In this document: positions 22,295 to 36,080 of the stretch, one piece after another
Numbering within the stretch: position 1 is the first letter of the stretch
How the letters are laid out: each line of letters opens with the position of its first letter
Origin: Acanthochromis polyacanthus
Lineage: Eukaryota > Chordata > Actinopteri > Pomacentridae
Direction: 5' to 3'
Length of the DNA: 64,000 nucleotides
NCBI RefSeq assembly: GCF_021347895.1
Contig: NC_067125.1
Location: forward strand, 20,129,850 to 20,193,849
Notes under the pieces: model-generated
Told to the model about the DNA's origin: nothing
The model's input: only the letters and a program-made list of their open reading frames with translations
The model's database searches: none
Program-made: the position numbers and the translations under genes

Positions 22295-25200
22295 CCTGCA
22301 GGAATCCAGCATTCCCTGTGGTTCAGGGACAGAGGAGTTAAAGTAGTTGGAGATACAGGCGACGGATGATGAGACAAGTTCAAAGATGGCGGTGTGGAAT
22401 GACAGCTCGGCAGGTGCTGCGTCCACTCTTACAAAAAACATCAGAAATACAGCCCATCCATCAGTTTTCTCTTGGGTTATGGCATAAACGACCGCTGCCC
22501 AACAAAAGCACGAAAGTACTGGGTGCCATTGTGTTATGCGTCGGCATTATTGTGAATCTATTTGGAAGCTGGCGTATGGCTACACTAGAATGCCTGACTG
22601 GCCGTGTGCAGGACCATCTGGCTCCAGGCTTCAGGTCGGAGCCGCACGCCAGTGCAGGGAGTCTGTTATGTACCATACCACTGGATTCATGGAGCCAATT
22701 CATCATATTCACCCACGTTTTGGATAAAGGAAAAGCGATTGCACCGAGAGCAGAATTTGAAACACCCTGCCGGCACGCACTGGGACGGCGAGGTGAGACC
22801 CTGCTCTGCCTTGTGCTTCTTTTGTGCGGAGACGTACAACTAAACCCTGGGCCTGAGGATCTATCCGTTGCTTCTCAACATCTGCCACAGGTAAACTCTA
22901 ATCCCAGCGTCTCCATAATAAATGCTGGAGTCTCCTGCGCCCCTCTTAAGTTTGACTTTCCTCAAATAAGTCTACAGACTGTACTCTCTTCTACTGTGAG
23001 TGCGAATAGAGCAACTGCGGCTCTGAAACAGAGAACATTAAGACTATTTCAAACTGTTAATCACGCAAATGTGCTGTGGAATCCGGACACTAAACCAAAA
23101 GGTATTTTTGGCGGACATTTAAATATCCAGAGCATTATCTCAAAGACGGAGCAAATTGAACATTTATTATCGGACTCCAACTTGGATTATTTATGTTTAA
23201 GTGAAACTTGGATGCGCCCTGCCACCCCACGATCTGTTTTTTCTATCCCGGGCTATAAAGTGTATCGGCGTGATAGAGGGGTGGGGAAGGGAGGCGGAGT
23301 GCTAATATACGTCAATGACAACATCAAAAGTACTGAAGTAGACCTCACGGAACATAAATTAGAATGCGTGGGGACTAAAATCACGTTGTCACCTGAAATG
23401 TCTTTTCTTATCATTGCACTTTACCGTCCACCCAGTGCAACTAATGAATTTTATTCTGAATTAATTAATATGCTTAAATGCTATGAAAGCAAAGAAATCA
23501 TATTGATGGGTGACTTCAATTTAAATTGGTGTGATACAGCACGTAAGAAAAAACTAAAGGATATTATGAAAAAGTATGAAATGGTTCAAATGATTAAACA
23601 ACCAACAAGAATAACTAAAAGTTCTGAGACTTTAATTGATCTAGTGTTCACAAATAAACCTGATAGGATAATAAGAAGCTACAATCTAATCACTGGTCTA
23701 TCTGACCACAACCTCACATTAATTGCTAGGAAAATAAAGAAAACTACATTTAATTATCGTGCAAATGATAATAGTGGTGTAAACTTTATACCCAAAAAAT
23801 TTCTTCCTCTTTTAGAAAATGACATGAATCACACAGAGTGGAACGAAACTATAGCAAACAAACAATGTGAAAAAGCATGTAGTGACTTGATAATGGCTTT
23901 GCAAAAAACAATATCAAAATATACTCTAAACAAAAGAAAACAGAGAGGGAAGAAAAGTCTACCCTGGTTTAACGGTGAACTCTGGACTATAATGAAAAGA
24001 AGAGATGCTGCCCTAAGAAAATTTGTAAAAACTAGACTGCCTACAGATCAAATTGTATATAAAAGTTTAAGGAATAAAGTAACTGCAGAAATTAGGAAAG
24101 CAAAAGCCTCTTTTTACCTTCACATAATTGAGGAAGCAAAAGGAAATAGTAAAATTTTGTGGAGAAATATTGATAAACTTAGTGGAAAACATCAGGAAAA
24201 TTGTGACATTTATTTAAAAATAAAAGGTGTTGTACAAAATGACAATGCCCTTGTGGCTGCAAATTTTAATGATTATTTTATTGATTCTGTAAATGAATTG
24301 GCAAAATCATTTGCCAAGCCAAAGGTTTTTAACTTAATCGAAAATAATAATGATTTTATTTTTTATTTATCACATGTAAATGAAGCACAGGTTAGTGTAA
24401 TCATTGACAAATTAAATAATAGTAAAGCAAAAGATATTTATGGGATAGATTGCTCATTTTTAAAAAGGTATAAAGGCACTTTATGCATGGTATTTTCTAA
24501 GTTAATAAATCAATCAATAAGTGAAAGCGTGTTTCCTTCTGCGTTGAAAGATGGTATTATAACACCAGTTTATAAGTCTGGTGATCGACAGGAGGTCGGG
24601 AATTACCGTCCTATTACCATTCTTCCCATCTTTTCTAAAATTTTTGAAAAAACTGTCTCTGAACAGCTGATAGATCATATAAATACTAATTCCCTCCTGA
24701 ATCCATTACAGTTTGGTTTTAGGAGAGGATATTCAACGGAGGCGGCTTGCACCTATTTTATTGAAAAAATTAAGACCAGCCTCGACAAAGGGGGAATTGT
24801 TGGGGCGGTGTTTCTTGACCTCCGAAAGGCTTTTGACACCGTTAGTCATGATCTGCTCCTGAATAGGCTTGCACATTTTCGTCTGTCGAGCCAGACTTTG
24901 GGCTGGATTCAGTCATATCTCACTGGCAGACAACAGAGTGTGCGGATCAATGATACAATTTCTTCTCCTAGAAATTACACTACAGGAGTGCCTCAGGGTT
25001 CCATTTTGGGGCCCTTACTCTTTAGTATTTACATCAATGACCTACCATCTGTTTGTACTGCCAATGTTATTATGTACGCTGATGACACTGTGGTGTTTGT
25101 TCATGGACAAAATGAAACAGACGTAGCCATAACATTAACAAACCAAATGCAAAAAGTTGCTGACTGGCTGCGTCAAAGTTGCCTGACAATAAACACAGAC

Positions 25201-26243
25201 AAAACAGTGACAATGTATTTCACAATCAGAAGCAAACCGCTAAATTACCCAAATATATTAATTGAAGGTAAGGAGATAAAAAAGGTAGATAAATTCATAT
25301 ATCTAGGTTTAACCTTGGACTCTAACCTCACTTTTAAAAAACATGTTAAAAAATTAAGAAACAAGCTCAAATTTAATCTAGCAAACTTTAAGTACATTAG
25401 GGGGTCTTTGACTATAGAGGCATCCCATTTGTACCTGCACTCTATGATTTTTTCCCATTTTTCATACTGTATGACGAGTTGGTCTCAGGGCTGCAAAACT
25501 GCTCTGAGGCCTCTCGAGTCTGTATACAAACAGGCACTTAAGATCCACGATAAAAAGTTCAGGAAACATCATTATTGTGCTATTCTTAAAAAATATGACA
25601 TGTTAAACTTTGAAAATTTCATCTTTTACAATAATGTTTGCTTTCTATTTAAAATAATACATAACATTGCTGCCCCCCTCTTAGGCAGTTTATTACTTTA
25701 TGTACAGATAGAATGACTCGATCCACTCGTTCGACATCTAGAGGAGAGTGCAGTCTCCCAAAATGTAAAACTGCGTTTGCGCGATCAGCTTTTTCTGTAA
25801 TCTCAATGAGGCAGTGGAACACGCTATCATCTGAGATTATTGCTACAACAACATTTAAATTGTTTGCGCGGTTAACAAAAACATGGCTTTTAGAAAAGCA
25901 AACATGCTCACATTTTTAATTTTCAGTGAAAGATATTGTTTGATTGTTTTCTGTTATTTTATTACTTTTAAAGGATATAAATAAATATGAATTTCATTTC
26001 ATTTCTTTTTTTTTTTTTTTTCTTTCTTTTTTTTTGTTTTGATTGCTGATGGTGTGGACTTATGGTCATATGTGTCCATTTACATTTGTATCAGTTTTTC
26101 AATGATTGTAACATCAACCTGCCCAGGGACTACTGGTGGAAATTAGCATTTTTGCTATAACCAGGTACATTGCATCTTTCCTTTTGGTCAATGTAAAATT
26201 GTACACTGTCCCTGTATAAATAAATGCATACCATACCATACCA
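22295..26243 (+). mobile_element. CR1-group non-LTR retrotransposon, near full length
   Basis: One long ORF (22366-25716, then a shifted end to 25919), T-rich 3' UTR with GGGACTACTGGTGGAAATTAG and CACTGTCCCTGTATAAATAAA, and a tail of repeated CATAC/ATACC to 26243, where gypsy pol resumes. Its 5' end abuts the 5' end of L2-1 head to head. Clade named from the RT and 3' UTR style only. Confidence 0.75.
22366..25919 (+). pseudogene. LINE ORF2 with 2A-like motif, endonuclease and RT; one frameshift near the end
   Basis: 1116 open codons. Residues about 145-163 read LLCLVLLLCGDVQLNPGP, a hydrophobic stretch ending in the 2A-like core D-V-x-x-N-P-G-P. Endonuclease: LNIQSIISK (about 247), LCLSETWMRP, LIIALYRPPS, LMGDFNLNW, GLSDHNLTL. 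RT: YRPITILPIFSKIFEKTV, LDLRKAFDTVSHDLL, TGVPQGSILGPLLFSIY, MYADDTVVF. The frame slips near 25690, and the conserved end (TRSTRSTSRGECSLP ... ISMRQWNTL) continues in another frame to 25919. All catalytic blocks are intact, so only this slip separates it from a complete ORF2. The true start may lie upstream; ATG 22366 is simply the first in frame. Confidence 0.85.
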
Positions 26244-28825
26244 ATCCAGTTGTCGTGCCAAAACCACACAAGCCGGGTCAGGTCCGGTACTGTTCAAACA
26301 TGAGAGTGCCAAACACTGCAATTAAGCGTCCAATCACAGAGGCATTGACCGTCGAGGACGTTAAGATAAAGCTGGCAGGTTCACGGCTGTTCAGTAAGCT
26401 GGATATGAACGAAGCGTACCACCAGCTAACCCTGGAGGAAAATAGCAGACACCTCACCACATTCTATGGCACAAGAGGCAGATTGCGTTACAAGAGACTG
26501 AACTATGGCACTATATCTGCACAGGACATTTTCGACAAAGCGATGGATGACACCATCCAGGGGCTGGACGGAGTTATCCACATCAGAGATGACTTCATCA
26601 TACATGGACAAGACAGGCAGGAACATGATCGCAGACTCATGAAGTTTCTGGAGAGAATGCAGGAATGCGGGCTGATGCTAAGCCCACATAAATATGTCAT
26701 TGCTGCCCCAGAGATTGAGTTTTTCGGTGTCATGTTCAGAAACGGAGGAACAAGCCCAGCACCATCTAAAGTCGAAGCTATCCAAGGCATGAGAAGACCC
26801 AAGTCAGTCACAGAGGTGAAATCTTTATTGGGGATGGCTCAGTACTCCTCACAGTACATACCCCACTATTCAGAAATCACTGCGCTGCTACGGGAGCTCA
26901 CAAAGAGTGCTTCTGAATGGACGTGGGAGGAAGCACATGAGACAGCGTTCAACAGGCTGAAAAAAGTTTGTCGGAAGAGTTTACTCTGGAATTTTATGAG
27001 GTCGGGCTGGAGACAAAGCTGTTTGTGGACGCAGGACCAAATGGCCTCGGACTGGTGCTTGCCCAGAAGAAACCAAGCGGGTGGAAGGCTGTGGCTTGCC
27101 ACAGCAGAAGTCTCACTGACGTAGAGAAGCGCTATTCCCAGATGGAGCGGGAAGCGCTAGCAGTGAGATGGGCATGTGAAAGGTGTTACCTACATCTAAT
27201 CGGCAGCAGGTTTACGGTGATAACCGATCATCAGCTGCTGTTGCCAATGTTCAACAACCCACAGAGCCGCCCACCAATGAGAATCGAGCGCTGGCTCACA
27301 TACCTCCAGCAATTTGATTTTGCGCTGGAATATCAAGCTGGACATAAGAACATTGCTGATTATCTTTCTCGTCATGCATTGCCAGCCAGCAAGAAGGAGG
27401 AAAAGGACAGCCAGTACAGAGAAGAGGTTGTCAGAGTGTTAGTTCAAGACACTGTACCTCGAGCTCTGGATTTACAGGAGATCCAACAGGCTACAGCACA
27501 GGATGAGGAGATGCAACAACTGAAACTGTGCATCACTGAGGGTCATCACGCTCGTGTAAAGTCCACACCAGACGTGAACAAATATGCCAAAGTATTCCCC
27601 GAGCTCAGCATCACGCATAATGTTATTGTTCGTGGCAACAGGATTTTAATCCCCCAAAAGTTACAGCCACGAGTGTTAGACATATGCCATGAGTCACATC
27701 TGGGGATTGTCCAAAGCAAGCAACTACTCCGAAGTAAAGTTTGGTTCCCGGGCATTGACAAGCAAATGGAGAGAAAAATTGCTAACTGTATCCCGTGCCA
27801 AGCAGTCGACACCAAGTACCGGAGAGATCCACTGCAGATGTCAGAGCTGCCAAAGAACCCGTGGCAGAACGTCGCTGCGGATTTCTGCGGCCCATTTCCC
27901 TCAGGCGAGATGCTCCTGGTCGTCATCGATGAGCGATCACGCTATCCGTGCTGCGAGTTCATTCGGAGCACATCTTGCGTCAGAGACGATCTGGGCTCTG
28001 GAGAAAATTTTTGCCGAACACGGTGTTCCAGACATCTTGAAAAGTGACAACGGCCCGCCGTTCCGCAGTGTTGAATTTGCTCATTTTTGTGTAGAGAAAG
28101 GAGTAAAGCATCAAAAGGTTACGCCCAGGTGGCCTGAAGCGAATGGACTGGTCGAGCAATTCATGAAATGTATCGGCAAAGTGGCTCGTATTGCAAGCTC
28201 AGAGGGTAAAGACTTTATCCGGGAAATCTATCGATTCCTTGCGGATTACAGAGTCACACCACATCCCAGCACAGGCGTTAGTCCGGTTATAGCGCTGACG
28301 GGTCGGATGGTTAAAATCAAGCTCCCCTCCATCCCCGAAGCGTCTCAAAAGGCTGACAATGGAGAAATGGAGATGCGCCACCAAGAAGCGCGTCGCAAAC
28401 AGAAGCTTTATGCGGACATAAGACGACGTACTATGGAACACAACATCCAGGAGGAAGATTTAGTGCTGTTGCAACAGGACCGGCTCAACAAACTGGACAT
28501 ACCCTACAACCCAGCTCCATACTGTGTGGAGAATGTCCACGGCACGATGGTCACTGCGAGAAAAGGGAGTCATTCAAGAAATAGCTCAGCATTTAAAAGG
28601 CTGGCGCTAGACAACCCACCACGAGTGCTGGAGGACAGTGAGGATGATCCAGACCCCTTCGAGGATGATGCTGTTGAGGAAGCGGCAGCAACTGCACAAG
28701 CAAACACACGGCAGGAGATCACAGACAATGTGGTCACAGAGACTGTCGCTCTTCCCAAACGTGCTGTCACTCGCTCAGGCAGAGAAGTGAAACAACCAGC
28801 ACACCTTAATGACTATGTTACTTAA
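26244..28825 (+). pseudogene. gypsy pol remnant: RT, RNase H, integrase (protease missing)
   Basis: Starts mid-RT at NPVVVPKPHKPGQVRYC. RT blocks: LFSKLDMNEAYHQL (first Asp) and IRDDFIIHG in place of the usual Y/V-DD. A frame slip near 26966 leads to RNase H: LFVDAGPNGLG, MEREALAVRWACE, VITDHQLL (Asp, Glu, Asp). Integrase: zinc-binding HLGIVQSKQLL ... CIPCQ, then catalytic VAADFCGPF, LKSDNGPPF and PEANGLVEQ (D, D, E), with a frame slip near 27980. The open frame ends at 28825, 262 bases before the 3' LTR. No chromodomain seen. Two frameshifts and the missing start make it dead. Confidence 0.88.
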
Positions 28826-29086
28826 GTGCTATCTAGTAGCATCTCAGTTTAGGTGTTAGAAAAGGTTTATTGTGGACGTTAACATTCACATGTTTGGGTT
28901 TTGACTGATAAAGAGTTCCAAGATAAATTAAAAGTGAAAAAAAAAGAATTTAAAAAAGGGTTTTGCACGATTCATGTAGGCACTGTTGTATAGAACTGTT
29001 TAGGAGCATAAGATTCATATTGAGTGAATGCCACATTGAAAAAAAATTTTTTTTTGTTGTTGTTATTCTCTAAAATGGGGAGAAAT

Positions 29087-29307
29087 GTAATGTCCAGAAT
29101 CTAAGTTGTTTATTGGAAATGTCTCGGTGTTAAAATAACGTTACGAGGTGAGCCGGATGGTATTAAGGGGTGGACCCCAGAAGCCGGGGGTTATACCGAG
29201 TTGCTATGTGGCTATGGTTGCTAATGCTGATGGTGTTCCAAGCTCCGGTAATAAATGCTCCAAAAGGATGTTTCGTCTGGCAGTTCATTAGAAGGCAGAA
29301 CACTATA
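29087..29307 (+). repeat. gypsy 3' LTR
   Basis: 221 bases from TGTAATGTCC to the GTTAC duplication at 29308. AATAAA at 29249-29254 gives a likely polyadenylation signal. Confidence 0.8.
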
Positions 29308-29398
29308 GTTACGGTGAGCATATTGCGTCATTTCCTGTTTCAGCGCTGTGTCGTGTTGTTAGCATGGCTTCTGCCTCTTCCTCTCCCTCTCCTACTCA

Positions 29399-30247
29399 GT
29401 GTGCCACATGTTTAGTTATTCCTCTGCCTCCTTTAGTGATAACGATATGTGTAATAAGTGCAGCCTTTTTGTAGCTCTGGAGGTGAGGCTCTCCGAATTG
29501 GAATCGCGGCTCCGCACCATGGAAAATAACCCGCTAGCAGCTCGCCAGGCCCCCTTAGCCGGTGCGGACCGCAATAGCTTAGCTGCTAGTGTAGCATCTG
29601 TTAGCCGTCCCTTAGCAGCTCCCGAGCAGCTGGGAAGTCAGGGTGGCTGGGTGACAGTTCGTAGGAAACACAGTCCTAAACTCAAGCCTGCTGTTTTGAA
29701 ACCGCTTCATGTTTCTAATCGTTTTTCCCTGCTCAGCGACACACCCGCTGAGAAACCAACTCTGATCATTGGCAGCTCCATAGTCAGAAACGTGAAGCTA
29801 GCGACACCAGCGACCATAGTTAAATGCCTCCCAGGGGCCAGAGAGGGCGACATAGAAGCAAATTTGAAACTGCTGGCTAAAGATAATCGTAAATATAGCA
29901 AGATTGTTATACACGTCGGCGGTAACGACACCCGGTTACGCCAATTGGAGGTCACCAAAATTAGCGTGGCATCGGTGTGTACTTTCGCCAAAACCATGTT
30001 GGACTGCATAGTTTTCTCTGGACCCTTGCCTGATCTGACCAGCGATGACATGTTTAGCCGCATGTCGTCGTTTCGCCGCTGGTTGTCTATGTGGTGTCCA
30101 TCAAACGACGTGGGCTTTATTGATAATTGGAGCTCTTTTTGGGGAAAACCTGGTCTGATTAGGAGAGACGGCATCCATCCCACTTTGGCTGGTGCAGCTC
30201 TCATTTCTAGGAATATGGCTGATTTTATTAGTACTCCTAAAGCATGA
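29399..30247 (+). pseudogene. L2-2 ORF1, frameshifted at its start
   Basis: Same protein as L2-1 ORF1 (SGNH blocks [29 protein letters not shown]). The expected start at 29364 (MASASSSPS) is out of frame with it because of a short deletion in the Ser/Pro stretch, so only an internal Met at 29399 opens the frame. Also differs by an indel around residue 75. Confidence 0.8.
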
Positions 30248-30424
30248 CAACCCAGAGTTAAGACCAGGATGCAGAGCTGTAGTTTTACACACCTCTCTGC
30301 AGTTTCCTCACAGCTGTCACCCTCCAGTAATTCAGTTAGCTTTATTGAGACTGTCTGTCCCCCGACCAAAATTCAATAAATTAAACAAATCAAAAATATA
30401 CAAAAGAAATAGTAGCCATGAAAA

Positions 30425-32729
30425 TTAATACCTCTATTTCAACAGAGCAAAGAAACAGGAAAATTAAATGTGGTCTGTTAAATATTAGATCTCTCTCGTC
30501 TAAATCTCTGCTAGTAAATGAGTTGATAACTGATCACCAGATTGATTTGTTCGTTTGACTGAAACCTGGTTGCAGCAGGAAGAATTTGTTAGCCTAAACG
30601 AATCAACTCCCCCAAGTCATATTAACTGTCATATTCCTCGAATCACAGGCCGGGGAGGAGGAGTAGCAGCAATCTACCATTCTAGTTTAAAATTGAACCA
30701 GAGGCCTAAACCTGATTACAGCTCATTCGAAAATCTCACTCTTAGTCTCTCTCATCCAAATTTGAAAGCTCAGAAACCAGTTTTACTTGTTATATATCGT
30801 CCTCCTGCTCCTTATTCTGAGTTTTTGTCTCAATTCTCAGACTTTTTATCTGAATTAGTGCTCAGTTCAGACAAAGTTATAATTGTGGGTGACTTTAACA
30901 TTCATGTTGACATAGACAGCGACAGCCTTACAAGAGCTTTTAATTCATTATTAGACTCACTTGGGTTTTCTCAACATGTAAATAAACCAACTCATAGTTT
31001 TAATCACACTCTTGACCTTGTCCTGACTTATGGCATAGAAATTGAAGAGTTAACAGTATTTCCCCAGAACCCTCTTCTTTATGATTAGAGATAAAATTAA
31101 TCTGGCCCTTCCGACAAATGTCACAGATGCTTTTGAATTGGCTGTTAGACCTGATGAATATTTAGAATTCTTCACTCCTATATGTCTCTCTGAACTAATT
31201 TCAAGTTTCTACATCCAAACCATCAACATGTCTTTTAGATCCTAGCCCAATTAGACTCTTCAAGGAGATTTTACCTTTAATTAATTCTTCAATGTTAGAT
31301 CTGATTAATCTCTCTCTAGTAACAGGCTATGTACCACAGGCTTTTAAGGTTGCTGTCATCAAACCCTTGCTTAAAAAGCCCACTTTAGATCCAGATGTGT
31401 TAGCTAACTATAGACCAATATCCAACCTACCATTTCTCTCTAAAATTCTGGCAAGATCAGTTGCAAATCAATTATGTGAAGACTTACAAATGAATAATTT
31501 GTTTGAAGTGTTTCAGTCAGGCTTCAGAGTGCATCATAGCACAGAAACAGCTCTAGTGAAAGTTACTAATGACCTACTCATAGCATCAGATAATGGACTA
31601 GTCTCTATACTTGTTTTGTTAGATCTTAGTGCAGCGTTTGACACCATCGACCACAAAATTTTATTACAGCATCTAGAACATTCAATTGGCATTAAAGGGA
31701 CAGCACTGGACTGGTTTAAATCCTACTTATCAGATAGGTTCCAGTTTGTGTATGTCAACAATAACTCTTCTGAGCATACTAAAGTTAATCATGGAGTTCC
31801 TCAGGGTTCTGTCTTAGGACCGATACTTTTTACATTATACATGCTTCCTTTAGGCAATATTATTAGGAAGCATTGTATTAACTTCCATTGTTATGCAGAT
31901 GACACACAATTGTATTTATCTATGAAGCCAGATGAAACTGATCAGTTAGCTAGACTGCAAGATTGTCTTAAGGACATTAAAACCTGGATGACTTTTAACT
32001 TCCTACTGCTAAATTCAGACAAAACTGAAGTCATTGTATTTGGCCCCAAACATCTTAGAAACTCGCTTTCAAAGCAAATAGTTACTCTGGATGGCATCAC
32101 ATTGGCCTCCAGTACTACTGTGAGGAATCTTGGAGTTATTTTTGACCAGGACATGTCCTTTAACTCACACATAAAGCAAGTCTGTAGGACTTCCTTTTTT
32201 CACCTGCGAAATATTGTAAAAATCAGGAACATCCTGTCTCAGAGTGATGCAGAAAAATTAGTTCATGCTTTTGTTACTTCCAGGCTTAACTATTGCAATT
32301 CCTTATTATCGGGTTGTCCAAATAGCTCTCTTAAACATCTACAGTTGATCCAAAATGCTGCTGCGAGAGTACTGACAGGAGTTAGCAAAAGAGATCATAT
32401 TTCCCCTATACTTGCTTCTCTTCACTGGCTTCCTGTTAAATCCAGAATAGAATTTAAAATCCTTCTTCTGACATATAAAGCTCTTAATAACCAATCTCCA
32501 TCATATCTTAAAGATCTGTTAGTACCATATTATCCTAGTAGAACTCTTCGCTCTCAAACTGCAGGCTTACTTGTTGTTCTTAGAATTTCTAAAAGTAGAA
32601 TGGGAGGCAGAGCCTTCAGTTATCAGGCGCCTCTCCTGTGGAACCTGCTCCCAGTTTGGGTTCGGGAGGCAGACACCCTCTCTACTTTTAAGACCAGGCT
32701 TAAAACGTTCCTTTTTGACAAATCTTATA
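30425..32729 (+). pseudogene. L2-2 ORF2, endonuclease and RT, broken
   Basis: EN blocks [19 protein letters not shown] and VGDFNIHVD are present, with a frame slip near 30550 (TTCGTTTG where L2-1 has a longer run). The last EN block and linker are deleted: the sequence jumps from CCCTCTTCTTT to ATGATTAGAGATAAA. RT from 31292 is open: [39 protein letters not shown]. The last codons are replaced by the inserted Tc1-c end after 32729. Confidence 0.87.
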
Positions 32730-34364
<1,635 letters not shown>

Positions 34365-35246
34365 TAGTTAGGGCTGACTGGGTGACCCACAAGGGTTCGG
34401 CTTGTGTCTTCATTTGCACAGCTGACTCCCTCTTGGACGTCCCTTCGTTCTGCCCCTAGTCATGCTGCTATAGGCCTAGGCTGCTGGGGGACTTCTCTTG
34501 ACGCACTGAGCCCTTCTCTATCTACCTTTACATTTAATATGTATACCGTTATTGCAGTACATTCACTCTGTTTCCCCCTGTGCTATTTCTCCGAGTGTCC
34601 CTGGTCCCAGAGCTGGATGCTTCAGATCTGCCATTGATGTTCCCCCAACTGGTCTAGTCTCCACCATGTCCACTGTGGGATGCTGCTGCTGACCTTCCTC
34701 CAGCCCTCTGCTTCCAACTCCCCTTTTCCACCAGTCAACTCTGCATCGCCTTCACTATACTTGTTATGCTAACTTACATACTGTTTGAATTTTACTGCTA
34801 GCTATATATGGAGTATGTTTAATGTCAGAGCCGTACATCATAAGAGTAAACTATGAGTCAAAAAAAAAAAAGAAGAAAAAAAAAAAAGTCAGTTTTCAAT
34901 GTTAGCTTATACTTTCTTTGTGTCACATATCCTGTCATACATGTATCCAAATGTGTGTTGTGTTTTCCTTGCTTTCCCACCCCTCCCTCTTCTCCCATCC
35001 CTCCCCCTTGCCCTCTTCTGTCCTTCTCAACCCGCCCGGCCAGCAGGCAGATGGGTCCCCCCTATATAGAGCCGGGTTCTGCTCGAGGTTTCTTCCCTGT
35101 TAAAAGGGTGTTTTTCCTTGCCACTGTCGCCTTTGGGCTTGCTCTGGGGGTCAGGCATATGGGTTCTGTAAAGCGTCTTGAGACAATTTGACTGTAATTG
35201 ACGCTATATAAATAAAATTGAATTGAATTGAATTGAATTGAATTGG

Positions 35247-35390
35247 AAATGGCTGCATCAGGTTCTGGTGCAGAGGGAATGCAGCATCACCCAAGAAGAC
35301 GTATGGTACATTCACCGTGGTACCAGGAAGGTTGGCAGGGGGTGGTAGGTCCAATTTCCCGTGAAGCAGATTCCTCCCAAAACTGCACTC
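35247..35390 (-). pseudogene. PIF/Harbinger transposase exon, cut by L2-2
   Basis: Minus strand: acceptor TTGTTTTTCAG, then SFGRNLLHGKLDLPPPANLP and VPYVFLGDAAFPLHQNLMQP, ending at PFP where the L2-2 tail begins. This is the DDE_4-type nuclease block of PIF/Harbinger (P-LPG---PYV--GD-AFPL--NLM-P) with the third-region Asp. The remaining C-terminus is not found at the other side of L2-2 (left of 15691), so it was lost. Confidence 0.75.
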
Positions 35391-36080
35391 CTGAAAAACA
35401 ATAGTCCCACATTAATATTATGAACGCTATGCCAGCTAACGTGGTATGGGCACAGTATCAGTGATCAGAGGTTGGCATTGAACTATTGTTTGCTAGCCAG
35501 TTAGCCACTGGTAGGCTAACAACTATTAAACAATGCCTTATGAAACTGAGAAAAGCAGCAGCAGTATTTCACTACAAGACCTGTATGTAAAATCTCCCAT
35601 GTTGTTACACAATGTCCCATTTAATCATATTACTGAACTATATGGTAATCATTGAAATTTCTCTTGAAGAACCAAGGAACTCTTTGCGAACAGATACTAA
35701 TTTATGTGTTGATTATGTTTTTTATCATTAATACAAGTCTAAAAAACTGATTCAAATGATCAAGTTAACACAATGAAGTAAAGAGTACTGGTAATCTGCA
35801 GCTGTTTTCATAATTTCAAGGTAAAATGCTGAATGTTCTTGAGGTTGTAGCTTTGCAGATGTGGAAATTCAATGCATTGATTTCTTATACTCATGTTTTT
35901 GGTGGTTTTTAGTTGTTAGCAAATAAAACAAGACATTTAGCACTGTTGGAAATTTTTACGGGTATTTTTTGTAACATTTTCTAACATTGTATGGACAAAG
36001 CATTACCGTAATCAGTGAGTGGAGAAAATTATTTGTATTACAGATGCTATCAACAGCATGTCTTGTTCATTTTATTTACA
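35391..36080. other. spacer inside the Harbinger remnant
   Basis: AT-rich, no gene recognised. By position it would hold the promoter region between the two divergent Harbinger genes, but I see no exon in it. Confidence 0.3.

Larger units (their letters stand above)
15707..29307 (+). mobile_element. Ty3/gypsy LTR retrotransposon, gutted and filled with two LINEs
   Basis: Begins TGTAATGTCCAG and is flanked by GTTAC at 15702-15706 and 29308-29312. Gag remains at 15948-16738 and pol at 26244-28825. Between them lie an antisense L2 (16739-22294) and a sense LINE (22295-26243). Protease and the first part of RT are missing, so DNA was lost as well as gained. The element cannot be autonomous. Confidence 0.85.

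Noticed and set aside
22366..22830. Treating the LINE N-terminal extension as a separate host gene
   Set aside because: It is in frame with the endonuclease and RT through the 2A-like motif; no splice sites are needed.
34853..35191. 112-codon frame (and its partner at 16787-17125, minus)
   Set aside because: Both are the same 3' UTR of L2, translated by chance.
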